From: Bacteroidota bacterium
GTDB taxonomy: Bacteria; Bacteroidota; Bacteroidia; JABEUT01
Direction of reading: 5' to 3'
DNA length: 42,473 nt
Assembly: GCA_013289395.1 (NCBI GenBank)
Contig: JABCZY010000007.1
Location: forward strand, 1-42,473
Shown here: one piece after another, positions 24,725 to 32,773 of the stretch
How the letters are laid out: every line of letters begins with the position of its first letter
Position numbering within the stretch: the first letter of the stretch is position 1
Notes under the pieces: generated by a model
The model's database searches: none
What the model saw: the letters and a program-made list of their open reading frames with translations, nothing else
What the model was told of the DNA's origin: nothing
Program-made: the position numbers and the translations under genes

Positions 24725-25504
24725 ATGAAACTGGCATTTCGAAAACTCGGAACTGGTAAACCTTTATTTATTCTGCATGGCCTTTTTGGTTCTGCCGATA
24801 ATTGGCAAACACTAGGAAAGCATTTCGCCGAGTACTTTACCGTTTATTTTATTGATCAACGGAATCATGGCCAATCGCCACATAGTGCAGAATGGAATTA
24901 TGAAGTAATGAGCGAGGACATGAAGGAGCTTATGGAAGATGAAGGACTTGACAGAGTAAATATCATTGGTCACTCAATGGGCGGTAAAACAGCTATGCGC
25001 TTTACTGTTCGTTATCCGGAAAAAGTTGAGAAATTGGTTGTGGTTGATATTGGGCCTAAAAAATACCCTATTACCAATCAGTTTGTGATAGATGCAATTG
25101 ATCAATTCAATCCTGAAATGGTGAAATCTCGGAAGGAAGCTGATGAGATCATGTCAAAATATATAGAAGATGCCAGTGTAAGGCAGTTTTTACTTAAAAA
25201 CCTGTACTGGGATGAGAACCAAAAGTTGAAATGGAAATTTAATTATGAGGTAATAAAGCAAAATATAGCTGCTGTAAGCGAAGCAACTCCTTTGCCTATA
25301 AACCCAATTACTATTCAGGCATTGTTTGTTAAGGGAGAAAAATCTGATTATGTATTTAACTCCGATATTAAACGTATCAATGAAATGTTTCCCAATGCTA
25401 CCTTGGTGGCAATTCCAGGGGCCGGCCATTGGGTTCATGCTGATCAGCCACAGGCATTCTTTAAAGTAGTTTCGGAATTCCTGTTGGGTAGTGAAACTAA
25501 ATAA
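24725..25504 (+). CDS. alpha/beta-hydrolase (YbfF-like esterase)
   Basis: This 259-residue cytoplasmic hydrolase starts MKLAFRKLGTGKPLFILHGL, carrying the oxyanion-hole HG motif. It then has SADNWQTLGKHFAEYFTV, DQRNHGQSPHS, the nucleophile elbow IIGHSMGGKTA (Ser84), and the final catalytic His in IPGAGHWVHADQP. The DQRNHGxS and GHSMGGK motifs match the YbfF/abhydrolase-1 esterases. The substrate is unknown. It is last in the mnmA-lipoprotein-pdxJ-hydrolase operon; pdxJ and this hydrolase are often neighbours in Bacteroidota, as I recall. Confidence 0.88.
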   Translation: MKLAFRKLGTGKPLFILHGLFGSADNWQTLGKHFAEYFTVYFIDQRNHGQSPHSAEWNYEVMSEDMKELMEDEGLDRVNIIGHSMGGKTAMRFTVRYPEKVEKLVVVDIGPKKYPITNQFVIDAIDQFNPEMVKSRKEADEIMSKYIEDASVRQFLLKNLYWDENQKLKWKFNYEVIKQNIAAVSEATPLPINPITIQALFVKGEKSDYVFNSDIKRINEMFPNATLVAIPGAGHWVHADQPQAFFKVVSEFLLGSETK

Positions 25505-25554
25505 GCTGTTTAAAACTTTTCATATGAAGCATAGTGTTTACCGACTCACATACA

Positions 25555-25562
25555 TACTTTTG
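25555..25562 (+). promoter_or_regulatory. candidate -7 element TACTTTTG before the CCG-domain gene
   Basis: A full TAnnTTTG match ends 18 bases before the ATG at 25581, in a 76-base gap after the hydrolase stop. Confidence 0.45.
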
Positions 25563-25580
25563 TAACCCTATTAGAAAGCG

Positions 25581-26303
25581 ATGATAGTAGATATTTTTAT
25601 ACCCTGTTTTATAGATCAGATTTACCCTAATGCCGGCATGAATATGGTTAAGGTGTTAGAGAAAGTCGGTTGCGATGTAAATTATAATCCGGAACAAACC
25701 TGTTGCGGACAGCCTGCTTTCAATGGCGGTTTTTGGGAAGATGCCAAGGTTGTGGGAGAAAAATTCATTAAGGAATTTCAACAGGATAGATATATAGTTT
25801 CTCCATCTGCTTCATGCGTGGGCATGATAAAGAACTACTACCCTGAAATGTTTCATAACTCTGCATTGCATAATGAGTATAAACAGCTGTCGAAGAATAT
25901 TTATGAGTTCAGCAGCTTCCTGGTTAATATAATGAAGGTAACCGATGTAGGTGCAAAATTAGATGGCATTGGTACCTACCATGATTCATGTGCTGCGTTA
26001 AGAGAATGCAAAATAAAACAGGAGCCAAGAACATTATTAAAGCATGTTCGCGGCTTGGAAATAATTGAAATGAAAGACACGGAAAGCTGTTGCGGTTTTG
26101 GCGGAACCTTTTCTGCAAAATTTGAACCAATAGCTGTAGGGATGGGCGCTGATAAGGTAAAAAATGCATTAGATACCGGTGCTCAATACCTGATATCAAC
26201 CGATGCATCATGTCTTTTACATATGGAGGGCTATATTAAAAAACAAAATAAAGACATTAAGACCATGCACCTTGCAGATGTACTTGCAAGCGGGTGGCAA
26301 TAA
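25581..26303 (+). CDS. (Fe-S)-binding CCG-domain protein, LutA/YkgE-like
   Basis: This 240-residue protein has two cysteine-rich CCG domains. The first has Cys9 in IFIPCFIDQIYP, CCGQPAFNGG (C41, C42) and SASCVG. The second has YHDSCAALRECK, SCCGFGGTFSAKF and STDASCLLH. These domains bind Fe-S or zinc-type clusters in LutA, GlpC and heterodisulfide reductase subunits. LutA works with LutB and LutC to oxidise L-lactate, but no lutB or lutC gene follows here; a terminator does. It may therefore pair with partners encoded elsewhere. The length (about 240) is the LutA norm. Confidence 0.9.
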   Translation: MIVDIFIPCFIDQIYPNAGMNMVKVLEKVGCDVNYNPEQTCCGQPAFNGGFWEDAKVVGEKFIKEFQQDRYIVSPSASCVGMIKNYYPEMFHNSALHNEYKQLSKNIYEFSSFLVNIMKVTDVGAKLDGIGTYHDSCAALRECKIKQEPRTLLKHVRGLEIIEMKDTESCCGFGGTFSAKFEPIAVGMGADKVKNALDTGAQYLISTDASCLLHMEGYIKKQNKDIKTMHLADVLASGWQ

Positions 26304-26331
26304 CGGTTAAGAAAAGACCTTATTAAATAAG

Positions 26332-26358
26332 AAAGGATACCGCTCGGTATCCTTTTTT
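26332..26358. terminator. bidirectional terminator between two convergent genes
   Basis: AAAGGATACC and GGTATCCTTT form a 10-11 bp stem with a 4-base loop, followed by a run of T on the plus strand and by TTTC on the minus strand. It separates the CCG-domain gene from the NHL-repeat gene. Confidence 0.85.
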
Positions 26359-26377
26359 ATTTATAGAGTGAACTTTT

Positions 26378-29300
26378 CTATTGAAGTACTATCTTACGAT
26401 ACAGTACTCCTTCTGCTGTTGTAACCTGTACAAAGTAAATTCCCTTACTGTATTGCGACAGATCGAACTGTGTTTTCAAATGGCCCGAAGTTGTTATGTA
26501 ATTATCAGCCCAAATAACTTCTCCAATTGCATTGAAGACCTTTACGCCAACGTTTTGTTTCCCGTTAGTTAGCGTTACACTCAGGTCAGTAATGCCGTTA
26601 GTAGGATTAGGGTAAACTTCCAGTGAGTTGCTCTCAGCTTCTATGTTTCGAATTCCCAACGGGCCAACTACAACACTACCGGTGTTTGATTTTCCTGCAT
26701 TATAATTTATTGCTAATGTTCTTGCGGTTGGATTACATACATCAGGCCCTTGAATCCCTACGCAATAAAGCACAGTATCTTTAGTGATCAAAGGATTTTT
26801 ATCATTCCAGATAACTGATGTATTAGGCACAGAATCATATAAGGTATATTTTCCTCTAATTGTGTCTCTGTATATATAATAATAGCTACCAAAGCTTCCT
26901 ATATATAGGTCCCAAACTAACTTAATAGATGTTCCATTTGTATTGGGGTAAACTGATAAGTGAATTGAGTTTAATGACGGACTTAAAGGAGATTCTTTAC
27001 CACAAGAATCTATCTCAGACAATTTATAGGTATAGCTTAGTAATTGAGAGTTAGCAACTGAATCAAAAAATTCAGTTATGCTTGTAGCGCAAACATTTCC
27101 AATTAAGTTATAGGTAGTGTCTGCAGATGCTTCTCTGTAAACATTGTACGATTGTATCCTTTTCTCACCTGTCCTGTTCCATATTACCAGGTTCTTTTGG
27201 TTAGTGTCAACTGTTACCATACATATTGGAACGCCAATAGGAGTATTATTATCAACTATTGCAGAAGCGCTTCCTTTGCAATTATTATTGTCGGTAATAG
27301 TTAAATTGTATACCCCTGTAGTAAGGCCACCGATATTCGATGTCGTTTTTCCGTCGCTCCACAAGTAGGTAAATGGTGCTGCTCCGCCACTATCAGAAAC
27401 TGTAATGGCTCCATTTGTTGAATTACCACAATCAGTGTTAGTTATACTGGTTACTTTAACTACCGGTCCATTTGTGTTGTTTACCACGGCTGTTATTGAA
27501 TCCTTACAGCCGGCTTTATCGGTTACAACCACAGGGTAAGTGCCTGCGCCAATACTCGAGATGCTAGCTGATGTTGTAGTGGCTGCATTATTCCAGCTAT
27601 ATGTATACGGACCTGTTCCACCACTAACATTGGCCGTTGCACTACCATTGGTTAAGGTACATCCGGCATTAGTTATAGTAGTATTCATACTTAACGCTGA
27701 AGGCTGGGTTACAGAAATGCTCAGGATTACAGTACAACCAGTGCCATCGGTTACAGTTACCTGGTAAGTTCCGGCAGCCAGGTTAGTCAGGTTTTGCGTG
27801 GTATTTTGTGAAACTGCTGAACAGGACTGTGCCTTACCTTTTGACCAATTATATGTAAAAGGCCCGGTACCGCTAACTGCAAGTGTAATCGACCCGTTTG
27901 CCATTCCATTACACGTTACATTGGTTACTGTAGGAGTTACAGTAGGGCCGTTAGAACTTGTTACGGTAACCGGTAATTGTACAGAGCAATGATATGAATC
28001 TACAATAGTGGCTTGATATAATCCAGCAGGTAATTTGCTGGCAGTATCGGATATGCTGCCACTGCTCCAGGCATAAATGTACGGTGGTGTTCCTCCTGCA
28101 GCAGTTACTATGGCTTCACCGTTATTTGTTCCGCACGTGGCATTAGTTACTTTAAAAGTTCCTGTTATAGCAGGAGACTGTGTGAGCGTAGTTGAGGTGC
28201 TTGCAGTACAACCATTAGCATCTGTTACCATAACTGAATAAGTACCTGCACTCAGGTTGTTAGCTGTAGCATTGGTTCCACCATTTAGGCTCCAGTTATA
28301 ACTATAAGGTCCAGTACCATTTGTAGGAGCAACTGTTGCACTACCAGTGCTGGCACCAAAACATAATACGTTTGTAAAAGTACTGATACTAGCTTTTAAG
28401 GTGCATGAATTAGTAAGTTCTCTTACGCGATTATTATTATTATCGGAAACATAAATATTCCCTGAAGCATCAATTGCAATACCTGTTGGTGCATTTAATT
28501 GAGATGCAGTTGCTGCTGCGCCGTCACCACTAAAGCCCGGGGTTCCATTACCGGCTATAGTTGAAATAATACCGTTTGAATTCATTCTCCGAACACAATT
28601 ATTATTATTATCGGAAATATAAACGGTTGAACCATTTACCATAACACCAACGGGTCTGTTCAGCTCAGCTGCAGTGGCAGCAGATCCATCACCTTTGTAT
28701 CCGGCAGTTCCATTACCTGCAATAGTTGAAATAATTCCGGTTGTGCTAACTTTCCTTATACGATTATTAAGCGCATCTGCAATGAATACATTTCCCTGGC
28801 CATCAACAGATACCTGTGTAGGATTACTTAATTCGGCTGCAGTAGCTGCTGCCCCATCGCCTGCATATCCTGCCGTTCCATTACCCGCAAATGCATTAAT
28901 GGTACCACTTGAATTTATAACCCGAACACGATTATTGCCATGGTCAACAACATAAATATTTCCTGAGCCATCTACTGCTACTCCGCTAGGCGCATAGAAA
29001 GAAGCTGCTGTGGCCGGGCCACCATCACCTGTGGTACCTACATTTCCGTTACCTGCAATGGTTGAAATGACCCCACTGGTATTTACCATTCGTACATAGC
29101 CATTTTTCGTATCTGCTATATACATATTTCCTGCAGCGTCTTTAACAATTCCTGTCGGGTGATATAGTTCTGCATTAACAGCCTTGCCTGCATTCCCTGC
29201 ATACCCGGCTATGCCATCACCTGCAATAGTTGAAATAAGGCCGCTCGAACTTACCTGCCGTATACGTTCATTTTCACAGTCGGCAATAAACAAGTCGCCT

Positions 29301-30529
29301 GCTCCATCCGTAATAACATCTGAAACGCTGTAACTTGAAGTACTGTTGAGGGCTGTTTGCAGATAAGCATTAGAAGCAGGAGCTCCATCGCCCGCACCAC
29401 CACCTGCATAAGTGGTAATTATGCCTGTACTGCTTATTTTACGTATTCTTCCATTATCAACTATATATGCATTATTTTGACCATCAGATGTAATGCCGGT
29501 AGAATAATTTATTTCGGCTGAAGTAGCTGCGCCTCCATCTCCTGTATAACCACCTGTTCCATTGCCTGCAATAGTTGAAACTAATCCGGAACTACCTAAT
29601 TTGCGAATGCGCTGATTGTATTCGTCAACTATGTATAGGTTACTACTTGCGTCAACAAAAACGCCCGAGGGCTGATATATTGTAGTACTTGCACCCGGCA
29701 TACCATCCCCTGAATAGCTTCCAGTTCCGTTACCAACAACAGTAGTAATAGTGCCTCCCGAATTAACTTTTCTGATACGGTTATTAGTCTGATCGGCTAT
29801 ATAAACATCACTATAGTTGTCGGTCGCTACTCCCACCGGACCATTTAAAGATGCTCCTGTTGCAGGCCCATTATCGCCCGCGTAAGTAGCTGTACCATTT
29901 CCGGCATAAACACTAATGTTGCCACCTACTGTAAATACACGAACTACGTTATCATTTTGGTCAGAGATATAAATATTCGAACCTGAAACCGCTATTCCTT
30001 GCGGATAGGTAAGCTCAGCTGCTGTGGCAGGTCCATTATTCCCTGTATATCCGAGAACTCCAGTACCGGCAACTGTTGAAATAATGCCACTGGTATTAAT
30101 TTCACGAATGCGATAATTAGAGTAGTCGGCAATAAAAATATTACCATTTGCGTCAACTGCAACACCCATAGGGTTGTTTAATTGAGCGGCAGTTGCAGCA
30201 GCACCATCGCCTGAGAAACCGGCAACTCCTGTGCCGGCAATAGTTGTAATTATTCCTGCAGTAGTTACTTTTCGTACTCTATTAAATCCACCATCAGCAA
30301 CATATATATTGCCTGATGCATCTATAGCTACACCAGATGGCTTGCTTGCAGCGCTCGTAGCAGAGTACCCGTCACCAATTCCTCCTCCTGCATACGTATT
30401 GATATTATATGTCTGTGCATTTACTTCACCACTAAAAAAAGATAAGCATATAATAGCAACTGCAAATACTTTTAATGTGGTTCTTGTAAATGAATAGTTG
30501 ATTTTTCTAATAGTAGAATTTAAATTCAT
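26378..30529 (-). CDS. T9SS-exported protein with twelve NHL repeats and five SprB-like repeats
   Basis: From the ATG at 30527-30529 this is 1383 residues, with a signal peptide (MNLNSTIRKINYSFTRTTLK ... SFFSGEVNAQ). An ATG 42 bases upstream (30569-30571) gives an odd prefix and is less likely. About residues 40-700 hold twelve NHL repeats of about 55 residues (typical unit VDASGNIYVADGGFNRVRKV), enough for two six-bladed propellers. About 705-1100 hold five SprB-like domains (C-x-NG ... GG-PY-YxW ... GTYxVxVTDxxGC). About 1100-1290 look like two fibronectin-III-like domains (IQSYNVYREASADTTYNLIG; YYYIYRDTIRGKYTLYDSV). The end is a type A T9SS sorting domain: LEVYPNPTNG ... GIYFVQVTTAEGVLYRKIVL. 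The protein would cross the outer membrane by T9SS and be attached to or released from the surface. The ligand is unknown. Confidence 0.9.
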   Translation of the reverse strand: MNLNSTIRKINYSFTRTTLKVFAVAIICLSFFSGEVNAQTYNINTYAGGGIGDGYSATSAASKPSGVAIDASGNIYVADGGFNRVRKVTTAGIITTIAGTGVAGFSGDGAAATAAQLNNPMGVAVDANGNIFIADYSNYRIREINTSGIISTVAGTGVLGYTGNNGPATAAELTYPQGIAVSGSNIYISDQNDNVVRVFTVGGNISVYAGNGTATYAGDNGPATGASLNGPVGVATDNYSDVYIADQTNNRIRKVNSGGTITTVVGNGTGSYSGDGMPGASTTIYQPSGVFVDASSNLYIVDEYNQRIRKLGSSGLVSTIAGNGTGGYTGDGGAATSAEINYSTGITSDGQNNAYIVDNGRIRKISSTGIITTYAGGGAGDGAPASNAYLQTALNSTSSYSVSDVITDGAGDLFIADCENERIRQVSSSGLISTIAGDGIAGYAGNAGKAVNAELYHPTGIVKDAAGNMYIADTKNGYVRMVNTSGVISTIAGNGNVGTTGDGGPATAASFYAPSGVAVDGSGNIYVVDHGNNRVRVINSSGTINAFAGNGTAGYAGDGAAATAAELSNPTQVSVDGQGNVFIADALNNRIRKVSTTGIISTIAGNGTAGYKGDGSAATAAELNRPVGVMVNGSTVYISDNNNNCVRRMNSNGIISTIAGNGTPGFSGDGAAATASQLNAPTGIAIDASGNIYVSDNNNNRVRELTNSCTLKASISTFTNVLCFGASTGSATVAPTNGTGPYSYNWSLNGGTNATANNLSAGTYSVMVTDANGCTASTSTTLTQSPAITGTFKVTNATCGTNNGEAIVTAAGGTPPYIYAWSSGSISDTASKLPAGLYQATIVDSYHCSVQLPVTVTSSNGPTVTPTVTNVTCNGMANGSITLAVSGTGPFTYNWSKGKAQSCSAVSQNTTQNLTNLAAGTYQVTVTDGTGCTVILSISVTQPSALSMNTTITNAGCTLTNGSATANVSGGTGPYTYSWNNAATTTSASISSIGAGTYPVVVTDKAGCKDSITAVVNNTNGPVVKVTSITNTDCGNSTNGAITVSDSGGAAPFTYLWSDGKTTSNIGGLTTGVYNLTITDNNNCKGSASAIVDNNTPIGVPICMVTVDTNQKNLVIWNRTGEKRIQSYNVYREASADTTYNLIGNVCATSITEFFDSVANSQLLSYTYKLSEIDSCGKESPLSPSLNSIHLSVYPNTNGTSIKLVWDLYIGSFGSYYYIYRDTIRGKYTLYDSVPNTSVIWNDKNPLITKDTVLYCVGIQGPDVCNPTARTLAINYNAGKSNTGSVVVGPLGIRNIEAESNSLEVYPNPTNGITDLSVTLTNGKQNVGVKVFNAIGEVIWADNYITTSGHLKTQFDLSQYSKGIYFVQVTTAEGVLYRKIVLQ
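28420..30450 (-). repeat. tandem in-frame NHL-encoding repeats (twelve units)
   Basis: Twelve units of about 160-170 bases, each encoding GxGDGAAAT-like spacer, a D-A/G-x-GN-I/V-Y/F segment and a RIRK-like end. Neighbouring units share blocks such as the code for ATAAELNRPVG and IISTIAGNGTAGY. Units 1-6 and 7-12 each begin with YAGGG-x-GDG. Confidence 0.85.
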
Positions 30530-30616
30530 GATACTTTTTTTAGATAGGGGGTCGTTATCAATCAATTTCAATGCTTAAATATAAGACAGAAAAAAGAGAA
30601 ACAGCTGAAAAGAAAG

Positions 30617-30624
30617 CAAAAATA
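30617..30624 (-). promoter_or_regulatory. candidate -7 element TATTTTTG before the NHL-repeat gene
   Basis: A full TAnnTTTG match on the minus strand, with a TTG (complement of 30641-30643) 16 bases upstream. It lies 87 bases before the ATG at 30529. Confidence 0.45.
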
Positions 30625-30705
30625 TATTTCTGAACCGATGCAACCCTTTTGTAAAGCGTTGATAATATTGGATTTCTGCCCATAATTTTCTATATATAAT
30701 GTGCA

Positions 30706-30713
30706 TATATTTG
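30706..30713 (+). promoter_or_regulatory. candidate -7 element TATATTTG before the NTF2-like gene
   Basis: A full TAnnTTTG match ends 28 bases before the ATG at 30742, in the divergent gap with the NHL-repeat gene. An AT-rich TATATATAAT run lies just upstream. Confidence 0.4.
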
Positions 30714-30741
30714 TTATTTAAAAACACCTAAAACCCATAAT

Positions 30742-31107
30742 ATGAAGCAACATATTGATAAAAGAAAAGTAGTTAAAGCTTATTATTCAGGCTTCGAAAA
30801 GCATAACTGGAATTTAGTAGTAAGCCAACTTGCTAAAAGTTTTACATTCACCAGTCCAAATAATGATGATCATATTTCTTTTGAAAAATTTAAAGAGAGA
30901 TGCTGGCCTACTAATAGTTTTATTAAAAAGGTTAACTATATTAAAATGACCGAAAGTAGTAATGACCTTATCTTGTTAGTTGAGATAATTACCACAGATA
31001 AGAAAGTCGTTCGCAATATTGATGTTTTTAGCTTCAGCAGGGGAAAGATAAAATCTGTTGAAGTATTTTTTGGACTTGGTGCAGGGTACCCCGGCAAAAA
31101 AAATTAA
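30742..31107 (+). CDS. small NTF2-like / SnoaL-like protein
   Basis: This 121-residue protein has the NTF2-fold pattern: an N-terminal helix (RKVVKAYYSGFEKHNWNLVV), a short helix SQLAKSFTFTSPNND, a central segment with FEKFKERCWPTN, and a C-terminal beta sheet (LILLVEIITTDKKVVRNIDV, FSFSRGKIKSVEVFFGLG). These folds serve as small enzymes (isomerases, cyclases) or as ligand-binding modules. No active-site set can be named. It has its own candidate promoter and sits 102 bases upstream of the ammonium transporter gene, with a palindrome between them. Confidence 0.8.
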   Translation: MKQHIDKRKVVKAYYSGFEKHNWNLVVSQLAKSFTFTSPNNDDHISFEKFKERCWPTNSFIKKVNYIKMTESSNDLILLVEIITTDKKVVRNIDVFSFSRGKIKSVEVFFGLGAGYPGKKN

Positions 31108-31144
31108 GAACTCTGTACCTGTATTTAATAAGCCTGTAAACCAT

Positions 31145-31158
31145 GAATTTGTAAATTC
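31145..31158 (+). promoter_or_regulatory. palindrome GAATTT-GT-AAATTC upstream of amt
   Basis: A perfect 6-bp inverted repeat with a 2-base centre lies 65 bases before the amt start and just upstream of a TATGTTTA (31171-31178) that could be a weak -7 element. An operator is possible; no regulator gene is nearby. Confidence 0.25.
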
Positions 31159-31209
31159 CATAAAATCTCTTATGTTTACAATAATATACTAACCTAAAAA
31201 ACAAAACTG

Positions 31210-32439
31210 ATGACTACATTCGATACTGGAAGCACGGGTTTCATGCTTATCGCTTCGGCCCTTGTTATGCTAATGACTCCGGGACTGGCATTTTTTTACG
31301 GAGGATTAGCCGGAAAACGTAATGTGGTTAGTATTATGTTTCAAAGTTTTGTGTCCTTGGGTATAACCACCATTATGTGGTATGTTGTAGGATATTCACT
31401 TTGTTTTAGTGGCGGCGAGGGTGGTATAATTGGTAACCTCGATAAAGCTTTTCTAAAGGGAGTGGGCCCAATGTCACCATTTTCAGGTAATCCTAAAATA
31501 CCTGAATATGTATTTATAGTGTACCAACTTATGTTTGCTATAATTACCCCTGCCCTTATTACCGGTGCATTTAAAAAGAGGGTTACGTTCAAAGCATATT
31601 TAATATTTCTGGTGCTATGGCAGTTGCTGGTATATTACCCATTTGCACATATGATATGGGGTAATGGCTGGTTAGCAAAATGGGGAGTGTTAGATTTTGC
31701 CGGAGGTATTGTAGTTCATGCCACAGCTGGTTTTGCGGCACTGGCTTCAGTAATTTATGTAGGCCGCCGGAATGTTATGCAACATACTCCTAACAGTCTT
31801 CCTCTTATTGCAATAGGTACAGGTTTGTTATGGTTCGGCTGGTTTGGTTTTAATGCAGGAAGCGAGCTTGATGTAGATGCAGTTACAGGGTTGGCTTTTA
31901 TGAATACCCATGCTGCTGCCGCTTTTGCAGGAATAACCTGGATGATAATAGATTGGATAAGGGAAAAGAAACCCAAACTGGTTGGTTTTTTAACTGGTGC
32001 TGTCGGTGGGCTTGCAACTATAACCCCGGCATCAGGATTTGTTCCGCTAAAGGGTGCCATCATTATCGGCATACTAGCGGCTGTTGTATGTTATGGTGCT
32101 GTAATGCTTAAAAACAAAATGAAGTGGGATGATGCCCTAGATGTTTGGGGTGTGCATGGTGTGGGTGGAGTTTTAGGCACGGTAATGCTGGGAGTATTTG
32201 CTTCGCACTTTGTTAACCCTTCTGTAAAAATGGATGGTCTTTGGTATGGAGGAACAACCTTCTTTTTAAAGCAATTAGCGGCGGTTGGTATAACCTGCGT
32301 GTATGCATTTGTATTTACGTATGGTACACTTGCTCTCATTAACCTTATTACACCAGTAAGGGTTACACCTGAACATGAAGAGGGCGGATTAGACGATGCC
32401 TTGCATGGAGAAGTGGGCTATGATGAGGGGGCATTGTAG
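31210..32439 (+). CDS. amt: ammonium transporter (Amt/MEP/Rh family)
   Basis: This 409-residue inner-membrane protein forms trimeric channels that carry ammonium or ammonia. The pore residues of the family are visible: Asp162 in LDFAGGIVVH, the twin histidines His170 (GGIVVHATAGF) and His316 (DVWGVHGVGGVLG), and the phenylalanines F109 and F214 (FGWFGFNAGS). There is no extra N-terminal signal sequence, and the protein ends with a short acidic tail (EHEEGGLDDALHGEVGYDEG) where the PII protein normally docks. No glnK/glnB gene is next to it, although amt-glnK pairs are common. It ends before a bidirectional terminator shared with the tRNA-Gln gene. Confidence 0.95.
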   Translation: MTTFDTGSTGFMLIASALVMLMTPGLAFFYGGLAGKRNVVSIMFQSFVSLGITTIMWYVVGYSLCFSGGEGGIIGNLDKAFLKGVGPMSPFSGNPKIPEYVFIVYQLMFAIITPALITGAFKKRVTFKAYLIFLVLWQLLVYYPFAHMIWGNGWLAKWGVLDFAGGIVVHATAGFAALASVIYVGRRNVMQHTPNSLPLIAIGTGLLWFGWFGFNAGSELDVDAVTGLAFMNTHAAAAFAGITWMIIDWIREKKPKLVGFLTGAVGGLATITPASGFVPLKGAIIIGILAAVVCYGAVMLKNKMKWDDALDVWGVHGVGGVLGTVMLGVFASHFVNPSVKMDGLWYGGTTFFLKQLAAVGITCVYAFVFTYGTLALINLITPVRVTPEHEEGGLDDALHGEVGYDEGAL

Positions 32440-32465
32440 AATGTATAGTCATTCCTTATGAAATT

Positions 32466-32493
32466 AAAAAAACCGCAATATTGCGGTTTTTTT
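32466..32493. terminator. bidirectional terminator between amt and tRNA-Gln
   Basis: A perfect palindrome: seven A, CCGCAA, TA, TTGCGG, seven T. It can act for amt (plus) and for tRNA-Gln (minus), ending 3 bases from the tRNA 3' end. Confidence 0.93.
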
Positions 32494-32496
32494 ATG

Positions 32497-32569
32497 TTGC
32501 CCGACCTGGGCTCGAACCAGGACTCTTTTCCTCCAAAGGGAGACGTGTTGCCAGTTACACCATCGGGCA
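32497..32569 (-). tRNA. tRNA-Gln(UUG)
   Basis: This 73-base minus-strand tRNA has an acceptor stem TGCCCGA/TCGGGCA with discriminator A, a D stem GTGT/ACAC and a T arm CCTGG-TTCGAGC-CCAGG. The anticodon loop is CTTTGGA with anticodon TTG (complement of 32534-32536). CCA is not encoded. The anticodon stem TCTCC/GGAAA contains one C28-A42 mismatch; the rest is canonical. UUG tRNA is a normal MnmA substrate. Confidence 0.93.
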
Positions 32570-32591
32570 ATGTACTATTTCAAAAGGAGCG

Positions 32592-32621
32592 CAAAGATAA
32601 AAAATATTTCTTGCCACAAAA
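32592..32621 (-). promoter_or_regulatory. promoter of tRNA-Gln: TTTTG, 17 bases, TATCTTTG
   Basis: On the minus strand a TTTTG (complement of 32617-32621) lies 17 bases upstream of TATCTTTG (complement of 32592-32599). It matches the Bacteroidota consensus TTTG and TAnnTTTG with suitable spacing, and ends 22 bases before the tRNA. It is the best promoter match in the window. Confidence 0.75.
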
Positions 32622-32729
32622 CCTCTAAATAATGCCTAATTAAACTAAAATGTAATGTTTTGCGCTTTGAGCGGGTAATTGTTTGGTCAAAGCCTTGATA
32701 AAAGCAGGGCCTGCAAGGGCTATATTCTG

Positions 32730-32737
32730 TATTTTCG
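32730..32737 (+). promoter_or_regulatory. candidate -7 element TATTTTCG before the DUF2723 gene
   Basis: A TAnnTTCG octamer ends 36 bases before the TTG start at 32774. Confidence 0.35.
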
Positions 32738-32773
32738 CCCATATTCCTTATAAAATTGACATTAAAATAGATT

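Noticed and set aside
25581-26303. A complete lactate-utilisation (lutABC) operon
   Set aside because: Only the LutA-like CCG protein is present; a terminator follows immediately.
30530-30571. Upstream start of the NHL-repeat gene at 30571
   Set aside because: It adds a charged 14-residue prefix before a good signal peptide that begins at the ATG at 30529.
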